This document shows, in pieces, positions 8,124-16,993 of a DNA stretch of 64,000 bases (position 1 is its first letter; every line of letters begins with the position of its first letter). Under the pieces are notes generated by a model, which saw nothing but the letters and a program-made list of their open reading frames with translations, did not search any database and was not told the origin of the DNA. The stretch is from Bifidobacterium crudilactis (lineage in GTDB: Bacteria; Actinomycetota; Actinomycetes; Actinomycetales; Bifidobacteriaceae), in the NCBI RefSeq assembly GCF_000738005.1, contig NZ_JHAL01000002.1, positions 1,641,858 through 1,705,857 of the forward strand. Direction: 5' to 3'. Made by a program: the position numbers and the translations under genes.

Positions 8124-8825
8124 TTACCTAGAGGCCTGCTGAGCGACGGGGACCACGCGAATCTGCCTTGCGGCCTGGAGTCCAAGTGCGATGGGGGCGC
8201 TTTCCTCAAGCCCTCCGACCAATGAGAAACTCACTGAATCGGCATATCTGGCTAGGGACTTGATGCGCACTTCCTTACCGATGCCGAAGCCTTCGTCTTC
8301 CAGATATCTGAGCAACTCGGGGTCCTCGTCATTGACCCGTTCTATACGGACGATCGACCCCGGTGTCGCTTCCGACAGCAGGCCACTCGACACCTCCGGA
8401 ATATCCCCCGCCTCACTTGGAATCGGGTCTCCATGCGGGTCCTTGCTCGGATGGCCCAGAGCCGCGTCGATGCGGGTGATCATCATGTCCGAAACGGCAT
8501 GCTCCAGGGAATCCGCCTCGTCATGAACCTCATCCCAGCGATACCCCAGCGCGTCGACCAGAAACAGCTCCAGCAAGCGATGGCGACGCACCATTTTCAG
8601 CGCATAACGTTCGCCACGATCCGTCAATGTCACCGCACCGTATGGTGCATGCTGCACCAGCCCGCTGCTGACAAGCCTTCCCAAGGCTCCGGAAACCGTG
8701 GAAGGCTTCATTCCGGTTCGCTTGGCTATCGCGGCCGGCTGGATGGGCTCATGCGTCCATTCCTGTAAATCCCAGATCACCTTGAGATAGTCCTGGGAAT
8801 TGGAGGAGAGGCTTTGAAAAGTCAT
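8124..8825 (-). CDS. DtxR-family metal-dependent transcriptional regulator
   Basis: This 233-residue regulator has three parts: an N-terminal winged helix (SQDYLKVIWDLQ... AIAKRTGMKPSTVSGALGRL), a dimerisation/metal-binding domain (RHRLLELFLVDALGY... DEADSLEHAVSD, with the family's His/Glu/Asp ligands) and a C-terminal SH3-like FeoA domain. It represses transcription when Mn(II) or Fe(II) is bound. The ATG at 8825 was chosen because homology to the family begins at once; the frame extends upstream without a ribosome site. It is divergent from the Nramp importer gene, so control of that gene is the natural inference, with Mn(II) as probable co-repressor. Confidence 0.9.
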   Translation of the reverse strand: MTFQSLSSNSQDYLKVIWDLQEWTHEPIQPAAIAKRTGMKPSTVSGALGRLVSSGLVQHAPYGAVTLTDRGERYALKMVRRHRLLELFLVDALGYRWDEVHDEADSLEHAVSDMMITRIDAALGHPSKDPHGDPIPSEAGDIPEVSSGLLSEATPGSIVRIERVNDEDPELLRYLEDEGFGIGKEVRIKSLARYADSVSFSLVGGLEESAPIALGLQAARQIRVVPVAQQASR

Positions 8826-9069
8826 AGACTCCAGTGTATTCAGTCCACGGTACCGATGTGAGGCATACCACATGCCTTCAGTGGCGAAATCGGCGACTCG
8901 CAACAACTTTCCCGTGACTTGTAACATGAAGCCCTCTATAATTCTATGCGTACAAGTTAAATGTTCGAGGGCTCAAAGTTTATGGATGCACAAGCATCGG
9001 GGAATGAGCACCGGGAACTTACCACTGGTGAATTAACACTGGTGAATTACGGAAGAGAAGGCAAGGGCA
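8826..9069. promoter_or_regulatory. Divergent promoter region between the DtxR-type gene and mntH
   Basis: This 244-base region holds the divergent promoters. AGCCCTC (8931-8937) and GAGGGCT form a short inverted repeat spanning about 43 bases, and CACTGGTGAATTA occurs twice, 15 bases apart, just before the mntH ribosome site (about 9017-9045). No classical DtxR box could be read with confidence. Confidence 0.35.
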
Positions 9070-10461
9070 GTGTCAGATACGAGTGAGGGGTTGGCGTCCC
9101 GGAGCCATGGCCTGGTGGAAACCGCCAATGGTCTGTCATTGGAGGAGATCAACAGCTCCATCAGCATACCCAAGCAATCCTCGGGCTTCTGGAAAAGCCT
9201 TCTGGCCTTTTCCGGCCCGGGCGCTCTGGTCGCAGTGGGCTACATGGATCCGGGCAACTGGATAACCTCGATAGGCGGAGGCGCCCAGTACGGCTACCTG
9301 CTGATGTCGGTTATTCTGCTTTCCAGCCTCATCGCCATGATGTTGCAGTACATGTCCGCCAAACTCGGCATCGTCACAGGGCTTGACCTGGCACAGGCCA
9401 CCAGAAAGCACACCGGACGCAAACTCGGCATCACTTTATGGATATGCACCGAGCTCGCGGTCATGGCCACCGACGTGGCGGAGGTCATCGGCGGGGCCAT
9501 AGCATTGAATCTGCTGTTCGGCATTCCGCTGGTATTGGGCGTGGCACTGACGGTTTTCGACGTGCTTATTCTGCTGCTTCTGATGCAGGTGGGATTCCGT
9601 CGCATCGAAGCTATTGTGGTTTCGTTGATTCTGGTCATCATGGCGGTGTTCATCTATGAGGTCACGCTCGCTCAACCGGATATGGCAGGCGTGATGAAGG
9701 GCTTCATCCCGGACGCGCAGATTTTCGGCAACGGTCAGCTCACCATGGCACTCGGCATCGTGGGTGCGACCGTCATGCCTCACAATCTGTATCTGCATTC
9801 CTCGATTGTGCAGACACGAAAATTCGACCGAACGGACGATTCTCAGGTACGACACGCACTGCGCTTCGCGACCTGGGATTCAAACATTCAGCTGACCGCA
9901 GCCTTCCTGGTGAATTGCCTGCTGCTCGTTCTTGGAGCGGCGCTGTTCTTCGGTCACGGTGACGGTCTCGACACCTTCACATCCCTCTACAATGCACTGG
10001 GCGACCAGTCAATCGCCGGTCCTGTGGCCAGTGGAGCATTGAGCACCCTGTTCGCGGTGGCTCTTCTCGCCTCCGGGCAGAATTCGACGATCACCGGCAC
10101 GTTGACCGGCCAGATCGTCATGGAAGGCTTCATCCGCATGCGGATTCCGATGTGGCTGCGTCGTCTGGTCACACGCGTCATATCCATCATTCCCGTGCTG
10201 ATTTGCACGATGGTATTCGGCGGCAAGGAGTCCTCGCTGGATAACCTGCTGGTCTATTCACAGGTGTTCCTCTGCATCGCCCTGCCCATCTCCATGGTGC
10301 CATTGGTCTGGTTCACCTCCTCAAAGAAAATCATGGGCAAGGAATACGCCAACCCCTGGTGGCTTGCCGTCATCGCGTGGTTCGTCGTGATACTTCTTAC
10401 AGGGCTGAATATTCAGCTTCTGGTCCAGGATGTAGGCCAGCTGCTGCAATACTTGAGGTAA
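9070..10461 (+). CDS. mntH: Nramp-family divalent metal importer (MntH)
   Basis: This 463-residue integral membrane proton-coupled importer of Mn(II), and possibly Fe(II), has the family signatures. DPGNW at residues 60-64 on helix 1 provides the metal-coordinating Asp and Asn. [10 protein letters not shown] near residue 236 on helix 6 carries the Met and the proton-relay His. About eleven hydrophobic helices follow. It starts with GTG 9070 after GAGAAGG at 9055-9061. A DtxR-type regulator gene is divergent from it, which suggests metal-dependent repression. Confidence 0.94.
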   Translation: MSDTSEGLASRSHGLVETANGLSLEEINSSISIPKQSSGFWKSLLAFSGPGALVAVGYMDPGNWITSIGGGAQYGYLLMSVILLSSLIAMMLQYMSAKLGIVTGLDLAQATRKHTGRKLGITLWICTELAVMATDVAEVIGGAIALNLLFGIPLVLGVALTVFDVLILLLLMQVGFRRIEAIVVSLILVIMAVFIYEVTLAQPDMAGVMKGFIPDAQIFGNGQLTMALGIVGATVMPHNLYLHSSIVQTRKFDRTDDSQVRHALRFATWDSNIQLTAAFLVNCLLLVLGAALFFGHGDGLDTFTSLYNALGDQSIAGPVASGALSTLFAVALLASGQNSTITGTLTGQIVMEGFIRMRIPMWLRRLVTRVISIIPVLICTMVFGGKESSLDNLLVYSQVFLCIALPISMVPLVWFTSSKKIMGKEYANPWWLAVIAWFVVILLTGLNIQLLVQDVGQLLQYLR

Positions 10462-10511
10462 TCAGCTGCGATGCGCTACCCGATTCGCAGCACGGGCATC
10501 GGGGGAACATC

Positions 10512-11000
10512 ATGGCCACTGCAGATAACGACGGCAAGACCTCGGGGCTGAGCGCGGAAGAACGCCAGGCGGTCAAGGACCGCGCTCGGGAACTGCGTCT
10601 GAGCAAAAAACGTCTCAGCAAGCAGGAGCGAGAGGCCATCGAGGCCAATGATGTTCTCGATTCCATCGCCAAAATGAGCGACAGCGACAAAGCGATCTGT
10701 CAGGCGGTATCGCGCATCGTCGCCGAGGTCGCACCCGATTTGAAAACCAGACTCTGGTACGGCATGCCCGCGTTCACCAGGAACGGAAAAGTGCTGATGC
10801 ACGTGCTTCCCGCCGGGAAGTTCCATATGCGCTACGCAACGTTGGGATTTGAGGACAGCGCCGGATTGGATGACGGCGCTTCATGGCCGGTCGCCTATGC
10901 AATCACCGACATCGACTCCCACACGGAATCGCTGATTCGGCGTACAATCGCCAACGCGGTTCGTGAACTCCCCCTAGATGAGGAGAGCCCGGAGCGATAA
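10512..11000 (+). CDS. DUF1801 (YdhG-like) domain protein
   Basis: This is a 162-residue cytosolic protein. The N-terminal ~60 residues are charged and probably helical (many Arg/Lys/Glu). The C-terminal part, from DLKTRLWYGMPAFTRNGKVLMHVLP onward, has the YGMPxF signature of DUF1801. Function of the family is not established. The ATG at 10512 is preceded by GGGGGA, 51 bases after mntH, so co-transcription with the importer is possible. The first ~50 residues are not part of the recognised domain. Confidence 0.75.
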   Translation: MATADNDGKTSGLSAEERQAVKDRARELRLSKKRLSKQEREAIEANDVLDSIAKMSDSDKAICQAVSRIVAEVAPDLKTRLWYGMPAFTRNGKVLMHVLPAGKFHMRYATLGFEDSAGLDDGASWPVAYAITDIDSHTESLIRRTIANAVRELPLDEESPER

Positions 11001-11111
11001 GTCTCCGCTGGAACACACGTTGCGCGTACGGAAAATACACCGATACGGGCGGAGCTGTCCCAGGCGAAACCGGCAGGTTCAGCAATACCAGAAGGCCCCG
11101 CACCAACGCAT

Positions 11112-11136
11112 GAGGCTCTGTCTACGTACGAGCCTC
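11112..11136. promoter_or_regulatory. Inverted repeat upstream of the MFS gene
   Basis: GAGGCTC (11112-11118) and GAGCCTC (11130-11136) form a perfect inverted repeat with an inner CGTACG palindrome, 48 bases before the MFS start. It could be an operator or an attenuating hairpin. The remaining 183-base gap shows nothing else. Confidence 0.35.
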
Positions 11137-11183
11137 GGTCGAAGCATGCCGTATGGGGAACGAGAAGGAAGTGACGATAATTC

Positions 11184-12608
11184 ATGAGCACAGAAACCGT
11201 GTCAGGACGCACCAAATTGGCGATTCTTTCAGTGGGCGCATTGACGTTCATCGGGATATTGACCGAGACCTCCCTGACGGTGGCCTTCCCGACACTGATC
11301 ACCGAGTTGGGCAAGCCCCTGAGCACGATTCAGTGGCTCACCTCCGGATACCTTCTGACGGTGACTATCGTCATGAGTCTGACCTCGTATCTTATTCAAC
11401 GTTTCAACCCCAGGACCTTGTTCATCCTCGCAGCCATCGTGTGCATCGCAGGTAGTCTGATCTGCGCAATAGCACCGTCCTTCGTGCCCTTGATGATAGG
11501 CCGTCTGCTGCAGGCCGTGGCAACAGGTATCTCGACCCCGCTGATGTTTCACATCGTGTTCGAGACCGTCCCCCTTCGTCAGCTCGGCACCTATGTAGGC
11601 ATCGCCAGCATGGTCACCTCATTCGCCCCGGCACTCGGCCCGACATATGGCGGCATGCTCACCCATCTGCTGTCTTGGAGGATGATTTTCTGGTGCATAC
11701 TGCCGATAGTTCTTGGCTCTCTGATTCTGGGCATGGTCACCATTGACCTGCCGATTCGTGCATTGGGCAAGAAATTCGACTTCTACGGTTTCGTCACCCT
11801 GGCCGTGGTGATGGTCGCCCTCATTGAAAGCTGCAACAGACTCGGCTCTCCAAGCCTGAACGATCCCGGCCTGTGGATTGCACTCGGCATATCCGTTCTG
11901 GGCATCGCCCTCTTCATCAGGCATATGGGCCACGGCAGCAGACGGATACTGGATTTCAGACTGCTCAAGCGACCCTTCCTCGGCTTGCGTGCGGGCAACT
12001 TCTTCCTGCTTCAATTCACGAATATCGGCATGTCGTTCCTGATTCCGATATTCGTACAGAACGCCCTGCATATGGACGCTCTCAGTGCAGGTCTGATCGT
12101 GCTCCCCGGCTCACTCATCGGCTCCTTCGTATCCCCCATCGCCGGCCGTATCTATGACCGCAGAGGCGCCACGCTCCCCTTGATTCTCGGCAATGCATCG
12201 ATGCTGCTCGGATCGCTGCTGCTCTGGTGGTTCACGCATTCGCTGACCGCCGTCAGTCTGATGTGCCTGTATGCCTTCCTGCGATTCGGGTTCAACTTCA
12301 GTTTCGGCAACACGATGTCCGACGCGGCGAAGCATGTAGCAGCCAAGGAGAAGGGCGACATCAACGCTCTTTTCAACACGCTCCAGCAATTCGCCGGGTC
12401 ATTCGGAACAGCTGCACTCTCCGCGGTCATCACTCACGAGCAATCACGCAATCCGAATACCACGCAGGCCGTGCTGGTCGGCGGTCAGAGCGATTTTCTG
12501 CTGTTATCCGTTCTTGCCGCCTGCGGCCTGGCATGCGCCATCATTGCTGCACGTATCTCCAGGAAACCGAAGGAGAACACCCTGGAGGGCGTGGAGGTCC
12601 GACTCTGA
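11184..12608 (+). CDS. MFS transporter, DHA2 (EmrB/QacA) drug exporter type
   Basis: This 474-residue integral membrane proton antiporter of the drug:H+ family has multiple hydrophobic helices. The first is TKLAILSVGALTFIGILTETSLTVAFP, with the DHA2-type ITELGKPLSTIQWLTSGYLL following, then IGRLLQAVATGISTPL and the antiporter motif C region ALGPTYGGML. It is the only gene on this strand between 11.0 and 15.0 kb and converges with the FMN reductase gene with only 10 bases between stops. Substrate cannot be predicted from sequence. The ribosome site is weak (GAAGGAAG about 13 bases upstream). Confidence 0.88.
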   Translation: MSTETVSGRTKLAILSVGALTFIGILTETSLTVAFPTLITELGKPLSTIQWLTSGYLLTVTIVMSLTSYLIQRFNPRTLFILAAIVCIAGSLICAIAPSFVPLMIGRLLQAVATGISTPLMFHIVFETVPLRQLGTYVGIASMVTSFAPALGPTYGGMLTHLLSWRMIFWCILPIVLGSLILGMVTIDLPIRALGKKFDFYGFVTLAVVMVALIESCNRLGSPSLNDPGLWIALGISVLGIALFIRHMGHGSRRILDFRLLKRPFLGLRAGNFFLLQFTNIGMSFLIPIFVQNALHMDALSAGLIVLPGSLIGSFVSPIAGRIYDRRGATLPLILGNASMLLGSLLLWWFTHSLTAVSLMCLYAFLRFGFNFSFGNTMSDAAKHVAAKEKGDINALFNTLQQFAGSFGTAALSAVITHEQSRNPNTTQAVLVGGQSDFLLLSVLAACGLACAIIAARISRKPKENTLEGVEVRL

Positions 12609-12618
12609 ACCGAGTCGT

Positions 12619-13344
12619 TCAACGCCCTCCGGCGGCGAGCTTCATCAGCTCGCTGTCGAAATCCAATGACGGAGCGTTCGGGACACCGGAGTCGGCGCTG
12701 GCGGTATCGCTGTCATCACGCTCCGGTTCCACATTCAGGTCCACCGCGCTTCTGGTATACCTGTCACCCACGGCAGCCAGCATGCTCTTCCTGACTTCTG
12801 CGGTGACCATGCTGGCGAGTTCGGCGGCCACGCGAGTCTGTCGGCTGAGCAGACCGTCCGAACCCCAATCCACAGTGGCCGCCATCACGCCGGTCGGCAC
12901 GACGATGGCACGCATGAACGCGAACAGTGAACGCATAGAGGTATCGGGAACCAGGGCATGACGCTCGCTCCCGGCAGTGGCGACCACAGCTACGGGCATT
13001 CCCAGCAGGGCATCCTGCGCGGCTATGTCCCAGAAGCTCTTGAACAGACCTGAATATGTGGCTTTGAACACCGGGCTTGCCGCAACCAAGGCATCGCTGT
13101 TGACGACGATATCCAACGCAGCCTGCAATTCGGGGGATATCCGCCAACTGACCGAGGCGATGGCGATATCCTTCGCCAGGTTTTTGAGTTCGATGACATT
13201 CACCTGTGCCGCATGACCATCATGCTGAAGCTGCTGCGCGGTTTTCTCCGCGATGCCTTCCGCAAGTTTGGTGGTGGTGGATGGTTCGCCGACCCCTGCA
13301 CTCACCACGGTGATATGTCGTCTGCTGCTCTTTGTGCCGTTCAT
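12619..13344 (-). CDS. NADPH-dependent FMN reductase, CE1759 family
   Basis: This 241-residue cytosolic flavodoxin-fold reductase has a Rossmann-like start (ITVVSAGVGEPSTTTKLAEGI, the flavin-phosphate loop) and the family segment ASPVFKATYSGLFKSFWD, which contacts the isoalloxazine ring. It probably supplies reduced FMN to the monooxygenase encoded just upstream: the gene pair is separated by 19 bases on the same strand, and the CE1758/CE1759 families are known as neighbours in actinobacteria. AAGGAAG precedes the ATG at 13344. The C-terminal ~40 residues are acidic and Ser/Asp-rich. Confidence 0.87.
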   Translation of the reverse strand: MNGTKSSRRHITVVSAGVGEPSTTTKLAEGIAEKTAQQLQHDGHAAQVNVIELKNLAKDIAIASVSWRISPELQAALDIVVNSDALVAASPVFKATYSGLFKSFWDIAAQDALLGMPVAVVATAGSERHALVPDTSMRSLFAFMRAIVVPTGVMAATVDWGSDGLLSRQTRVAAELASMVTAEVRKSMLAAVGDRYTRSAVDLNVEPERDDSDTASADSGVPNAPSLDFDSELMKLAAGGR

Positions 13345-13363
13345 GAAACTTCCTTCGTCCTAA

Positions 13364-14626
13364 CTACTCAAATATCCTAGGCAACTCAACGCGTTGAGCG
13401 GGATCGGAATCCGTGTACGGACTCGTGCCCGTCACATTGTCACCGCGGTTTTCCTTGGGTTTCGGCTGCCTTGCCGGTCCGTCGCCATATTTCGCCAGCA
13501 TCATGTCGGCGTGCGAGGGCGTGGCGACGGCACCGGGATCACGCACCGCGGCGATCTCCTTGCGCAACTCCGGGAGCACATACTCCCCCAGCATGTCGAT
13601 TTGCCGCTGCACAAGCTCGGCGGGCAATCCACCGTGATCGACCAGAAACATCTGACGGGCGTAATCCCCATACACTTCATGCTGGGCGAGCACCCGGTCC
13701 ACGACCTGCTGCGGCGAGCCGACCATCAGCGGGGTCTGCTCGACCATCGTCTCCAGGCTCGGGCCACCGCGATACACCGGCGAATGGTCGAAATACGGAC
13801 GGAAGGTCTCGAGAGCATCCTGCGAGCGCCGGTCGATGAACACCTGCGCCCCGAGCCCTACCACAGCCTGAGCAGCAGTGCCATGACCCCAATGGACGAA
13901 ACGGCTGCGGTACAAGGCCACGAGCCTGCGGAAGTGATCGACAGGCCAGAAAATCCCGTTGGCGAAGAAACCGTTCCCGTAATAGGCGGCCTGCTCCGCT
14001 ATTTCCGGAGTCCTTATCGAACCATGCCACACGAATGGAGGAACGTCGTCCAACGGTCGAGGAATCGACGTGAACCCCTGCAAGGCGGTCCTAAACTGGC
14101 CGGACCAGTCGACGACGTCCTCATGCCAGAGACGATGCAACAGGTTGTAATTCTCCAGGGCCAGCGCCAATCCCTGCCTGATGTCCTTGCCGAACCAAGG
14201 ATAGACTGGCGCGGTGTTGCCGCGACCGAGCATCACATCGACCCGACCGTCCGCCACATGCTGCAGCACCGCATACTGCTCGGCAAGGTTGACGGGATCG
14301 TTGGTGGTGATCAGGGTCGTCGATGTCGACAGCGTGATGCGTTCCGTCTGCGCGGCAACCGCGGCGAGGAAGGTCGTGGGGGATGACGACCAGAAAGGGG
14401 GATTGTGGTGCTCGCCTATCGCAAACACGTCAAAGCCTGCCTGCTCGGCCCCGATGGCCTGTCGCATGGTGTCTTTCAGACGTGCCGCTTCGGAAGGCAC
14501 CTGTCCGGTCACCGGGTCCTTGGTGACGTCGGAAACGCTCATGACACCGAATTCCATCGGCCCGGGGCGTGCGGGCGGGGTTGCGCGCGCATTCGCCTCA
14601 ATAATCGCTTCCATCGACTCGGCCAT
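13364..14626 (-). CDS. Luciferase-like (LLM class) flavin-dependent monooxygenase, CE1758 family
   Basis: This 420-residue TIM-barrel oxidoreductase uses reduced flavin and O2. Visible family features are MEFGVMSVSDV at the barrel start, FAIGEHHNPPFWSSSP near residue 70, RITLSTSTTLI, the GRGNTAPVYPWFG loop and QTPLMVGSPQQVVDRV near the C-terminus. It is first in a two-gene operon with its probable FMN reductase. The start at ATG 14626 is preceded by AAGGAACAGGA. Substrate is unknown; family members act on small organics. The C-terminal 50 residues are Pro/Lys/Asn-rich and probably disordered. Confidence 0.88.
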   Translation of the reverse strand: MAESMEAIIEANARATPPARPGPMEFGVMSVSDVTKDPVTGQVPSEAARLKDTMRQAIGAEQAGFDVFAIGEHHNPPFWSSSPTTFLAAVAAQTERITLSTSTTLITTNDPVNLAEQYAVLQHVADGRVDVMLGRGNTAPVYPWFGKDIRQGLALALENYNLLHRLWHEDVVDWSGQFRTALQGFTSIPRPLDDVPPFVWHGSIRTPEIAEQAAYYGNGFFANGIFWPVDHFRRLVALYRSRFVHWGHGTAAQAVVGLGAQVFIDRRSQDALETFRPYFDHSPVYRGGPSLETMVEQTPLMVGSPQQVVDRVLAQHEVYGDYARQMFLVDHGGLPAELVQRQIDMLGEYVLPELRKEIAAVRDPGAVATPSHADMMLAKYGDGPARQPKPKENRGDNVTGTSPYTDSDPAQRVELPRIFE

Positions 14627-15033
14627 CGTCCTGTTCCTTCCTGTCGGTCACGGTATCTCGATGTCAAGGCGGCACCGGAGACCGCGTCGACAGGTGCCAT
14701 CAGGAGGGATCGTTCGTTTACCAGGCACCAAGATTTCCACTGTGGGAAATGTATCACCCGAAGGTCGGCGCTACCAGAGACCGAGCTCACACTTCGCTGT
14801 AAGGGTACGTGCAGGCATGACGCACACTGCCGGTTAAAGCGGCATGGCACCGCTGCGGTTCTTCGGCGCTTCAAATCCGGTGTGGCCGAAACCGGCATGC
14901 CGTGGACTACTCTGAACTCATCGGAATCTCTTGTTCCGCCGAGGAGGGGTATGTCCAGCATATTGAAGAACGCAGTCATCTGCGGCCTCATCCGGCCTCA
15001 ACGACCTTCTTGCTGTTCGTGCCAGCAAGCGTG
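14627..15033. other. Gene-free stretch between divergent genes
   Basis: About 400 bases separate the monooxygenase start from the ATP-grasp-like gene. No RNA gene, clear repeat or strong hairpin was seen. Promoters for both genes must lie here. The frame of the right-hand gene stays open to 14902, so a longer N-terminus cannot be excluded. Confidence 0.5.
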
Positions 15034-16020
15034 ATGACTGCCTCCATGACGTCCACAGACAACACGGAATTGACTATCTCCTGCCACCAGGAATGGATTT
15101 GGAACGCCTTCGCGGAGGCCCATGTCGCATTCATCACTACCAAGAGCCGTGATAGAGCGTGTGAGTGGAGTCTAAGCCGTCACATCGATTTATGGCCTCT
15201 GGATGATGTGCGATGCGGCGACGCGCTCTGGTGCACACCCGATTTCCTGACGGCGCAGAACGCAAGGATGTCCTCTCATGGACTAACGCCGCTGCGTATG
15301 CTGACTCCACAGAAGGACTGGCCCACGAGACTCGGTAGGGAGCTACTCGGTCGTTCTGCCGTCGAAAGCACGGTCGGCGCGGTGCTGAACTGGGGGTCAT
15401 ACGATGATTCGGGTCTCGCCGACAGTACGGCACCGGGTGGATGCGCTCCCTGGTCTCAGCTCGTCAACGGGCGGGTACCGGATTTTCCTGCCGCGCAACG
15501 CGACCTTCCGGTATTGCAGCAGGCGTTGGCGCATGCACCCGCCGACTCGCACATTCTCGTCAGTACGCATGTACCCGATATTGCGGAGGAATGGATGGTC
15601 GTGGTGCACCGCGGACGCGCCATCGCAGCCCAAGGCTATTGCATTCATCAACCCGTCGGAAGCCGCAACATCATCTCCGTGTTCGATGGGGCTGCATTCA
15701 CCGAGGACAATATCGAGCATGCCATGCAACTGGCGGAGGCTGGCGCGAAGCGACTGGACATCGACAGCGTCGTCATGAACATCGCCTTCCGCTCCGATTC
15801 GAGGGCGCTGGTGCTTGAAGCCCTGCCGACTTGGTGCACCCCCCTGTACGCCTACCCCGCGCAGGCAACCGGCCAATTGCTGCAGGCGATTGCCGATTGT
15901 TCCTTGCCGGACGAATTCAACCCAGCCGGGTCATCCGCCGGCGGAGATGAGACGGATAGTCAGGTATTCCAGCCGGATTCATGGATGAAACGTTGTTACG
16001 CCTCACGATTCGCCAATTAG
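15034..16020 (+). CDS. Orphan ATP-grasp-like protein (R2K-clade resemblance)
   Basis: This 328-residue cytosolic protein is not confidently assigned. The C-terminal half shows an ATP-grasp-like order: ILVSTHVPDIAEEWMVVVHRGRAIAAQGYC (position of the EWRxxV strand pair), then DSVVMNIAFRSDSRALVLEALPT, matching the acidic metal-binding strands of R2K-type ATP-grasp domains. Here the usual D-V-G and E-x-N are changed to N-I-A and E-A-L, so Mg/ATP binding may be altered. The N-terminal half (HAFITTKSRD... PLDDVRCGDALWCTPDFL) resembles the lid-preceding region. It stands alone, and the ribosome site is weak; the start is uncertain. Confidence 0.55.
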   Translation: MTASMTSTDNTELTISCHQEWIWNAFAEAHVAFITTKSRDRACEWSLSRHIDLWPLDDVRCGDALWCTPDFLTAQNARMSSHGLTPLRMLTPQKDWPTRLGRELLGRSAVESTVGAVLNWGSYDDSGLADSTAPGGCAPWSQLVNGRVPDFPAAQRDLPVLQQALAHAPADSHILVSTHVPDIAEEWMVVVHRGRAIAAQGYCIHQPVGSRNIISVFDGAAFTEDNIEHAMQLAEAGAKRLDIDSVVMNIAFRSDSRALVLEALPTWCTPLYAYPAQATGQLLQAIADCSLPDEFNPAGSSAGGDETDSQVFQPDSWMKRCYASRFAN

Positions 16021-16109
16021 GACAAAGTCTGCCAAGTTGGTATATTGCTATGAGCGCAAAAAACTTAGCATTAGTAAGATTTTAAGAATATTGGCTAATG
16101 TCTCCGACA

Positions 16110-16158
16110 TTGACCAGGAAGTACAAAGTCGGTCAAATCGACAATAGTCTGTAGACTA
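16110..16158. promoter_or_regulatory. Candidate TetR operators
   Basis: Two inverted repeats lie upstream of the TetR gene: TTGACC (16110-16115) with GGTCAA (16131-16136), and TAGTCT (16145-16150) with AGACTA (16153-16158). They sit 74-122 bases before its start. Autoregulation is the usual arrangement for this family and is inferred. Confidence 0.4.
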
Positions 16159-16231
16159 CTGGGTAACGAAGTATCCGTGCAGTGGGGGCACGGCGCGCAG
16201 GAACGTCTCGACAAGACATCTAGGGGGAATT

Positions 16232-16867
16232 ATGGCCGAAGGTTACGTGCAGCATCAGAAGAAGCAGGCTGACAAAATCATCCGCATCACCGAAAAACTG
16301 TATATGGAACGAGGCATGGAAGGTTTCACCATCGGCGATATAGCCGACGGCGCGGAAATCACCCGAGCCACGGTATACAACTATTTCTCATGCAAAGAGG
16401 ACATCCTATGGGCCATCTTCTTCGAGAAGATGGATGGTCTTCTGCTCCGTCTGAACAAGAAACTCGAAGATACCACTACCACCTTCGAGCGTCTCCAGGC
16501 ATACGCGGAGGCGAATTATGAGTATTTCAAGGAAGACGCCAGCTTCGCGATCTTCTTCGACCTCTTCCACACCATCTTTGCGACGGCAAGCCAGAAACCC
16601 GATGACTTCTGGGAAAGCCCCTACAATATCTCGAACTGGCGCCCCGGCAAGAGCATCAAGATGTTCACCGAGAACTTTCACGACGGCAGCGTGAAGGCCA
16701 ACCTCGACCCGCATGAGACCGTGGTGTCGTATTATTACGCCTTCCTGGGAACCATGTCCTTCACCTTCAAGAACAAGGACGAACTCACCAAGTTCTACGG
16801 ACTCGATTATCTGGAAGTGGCGAAGATTCAGATCTCCTGGATTCTGCAGGCCATCAAGGCAGATTAA
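16232..16867 (+). CDS. TetR/AcrR-family transcriptional regulator
   Basis: This 211-residue regulator has the typical N-terminal HTH: ADKIIRITEKLYMERGMEGFTIGDIADGAEITRATVYNYF, followed by SCKEDILWAIF at the start of helix 4. The C-terminal ligand domain is rich in Phe/Tyr. AGGGGGAA precedes the ATG at 16232. No divergent exporter gene lies next to it. Its neighbours are an ATP-grasp-like gene upstream and an HD gene convergent downstream, so targets beyond itself are not evident. A 24-base-pair hairpin follows its stop by 21 bases. Confidence 0.88.
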   Translation: MAEGYVQHQKKQADKIIRITEKLYMERGMEGFTIGDIADGAEITRATVYNYFSCKEDILWAIFFEKMDGLLLRLNKKLEDTTTTFERLQAYAEANYEYFKEDASFAIFFDLFHTIFATASQKPDDFWESPYNISNWRPGKSIKMFTENFHDGSVKANLDPHETVVSYYYAFLGTMSFTFKNKDELTKFYGLDYLEVAKIQISWILQAIKAD

Positions 16868-16888
16868 ACGCCTTAGTTGCATGCGAGG

Positions 16889-16960
16889 CGATAACTGCAC
16901 TACAAGGACAGCAACGTGGTGTTTTTTCTCCGAAAAGCTGTCCTTGTAGTGCAGTTATCG
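16889..16960. repeat. Hairpin repeat, TAACTGCA family, copy B
   Basis: Positions 16889-16912 and 16937-16960 are perfect 24-base reverse complements with a 24-base loop. It sits between the convergent TetR and HD genes and could end transcription from both sides. The arm (CGATAACTGCACTACAAGGA...) matches copies A and C. Confidence 0.88.
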
Positions 16961-16993
16961 TATTAGGGCCTTACAGCGGCCCGACAACCACGG

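Noticed and set aside
7758..8225. 155-residue plus-strand frame
   Set aside because: It runs across hairpin copy A and the antisense of the DtxR-type gene, with no ribosome site or domain.
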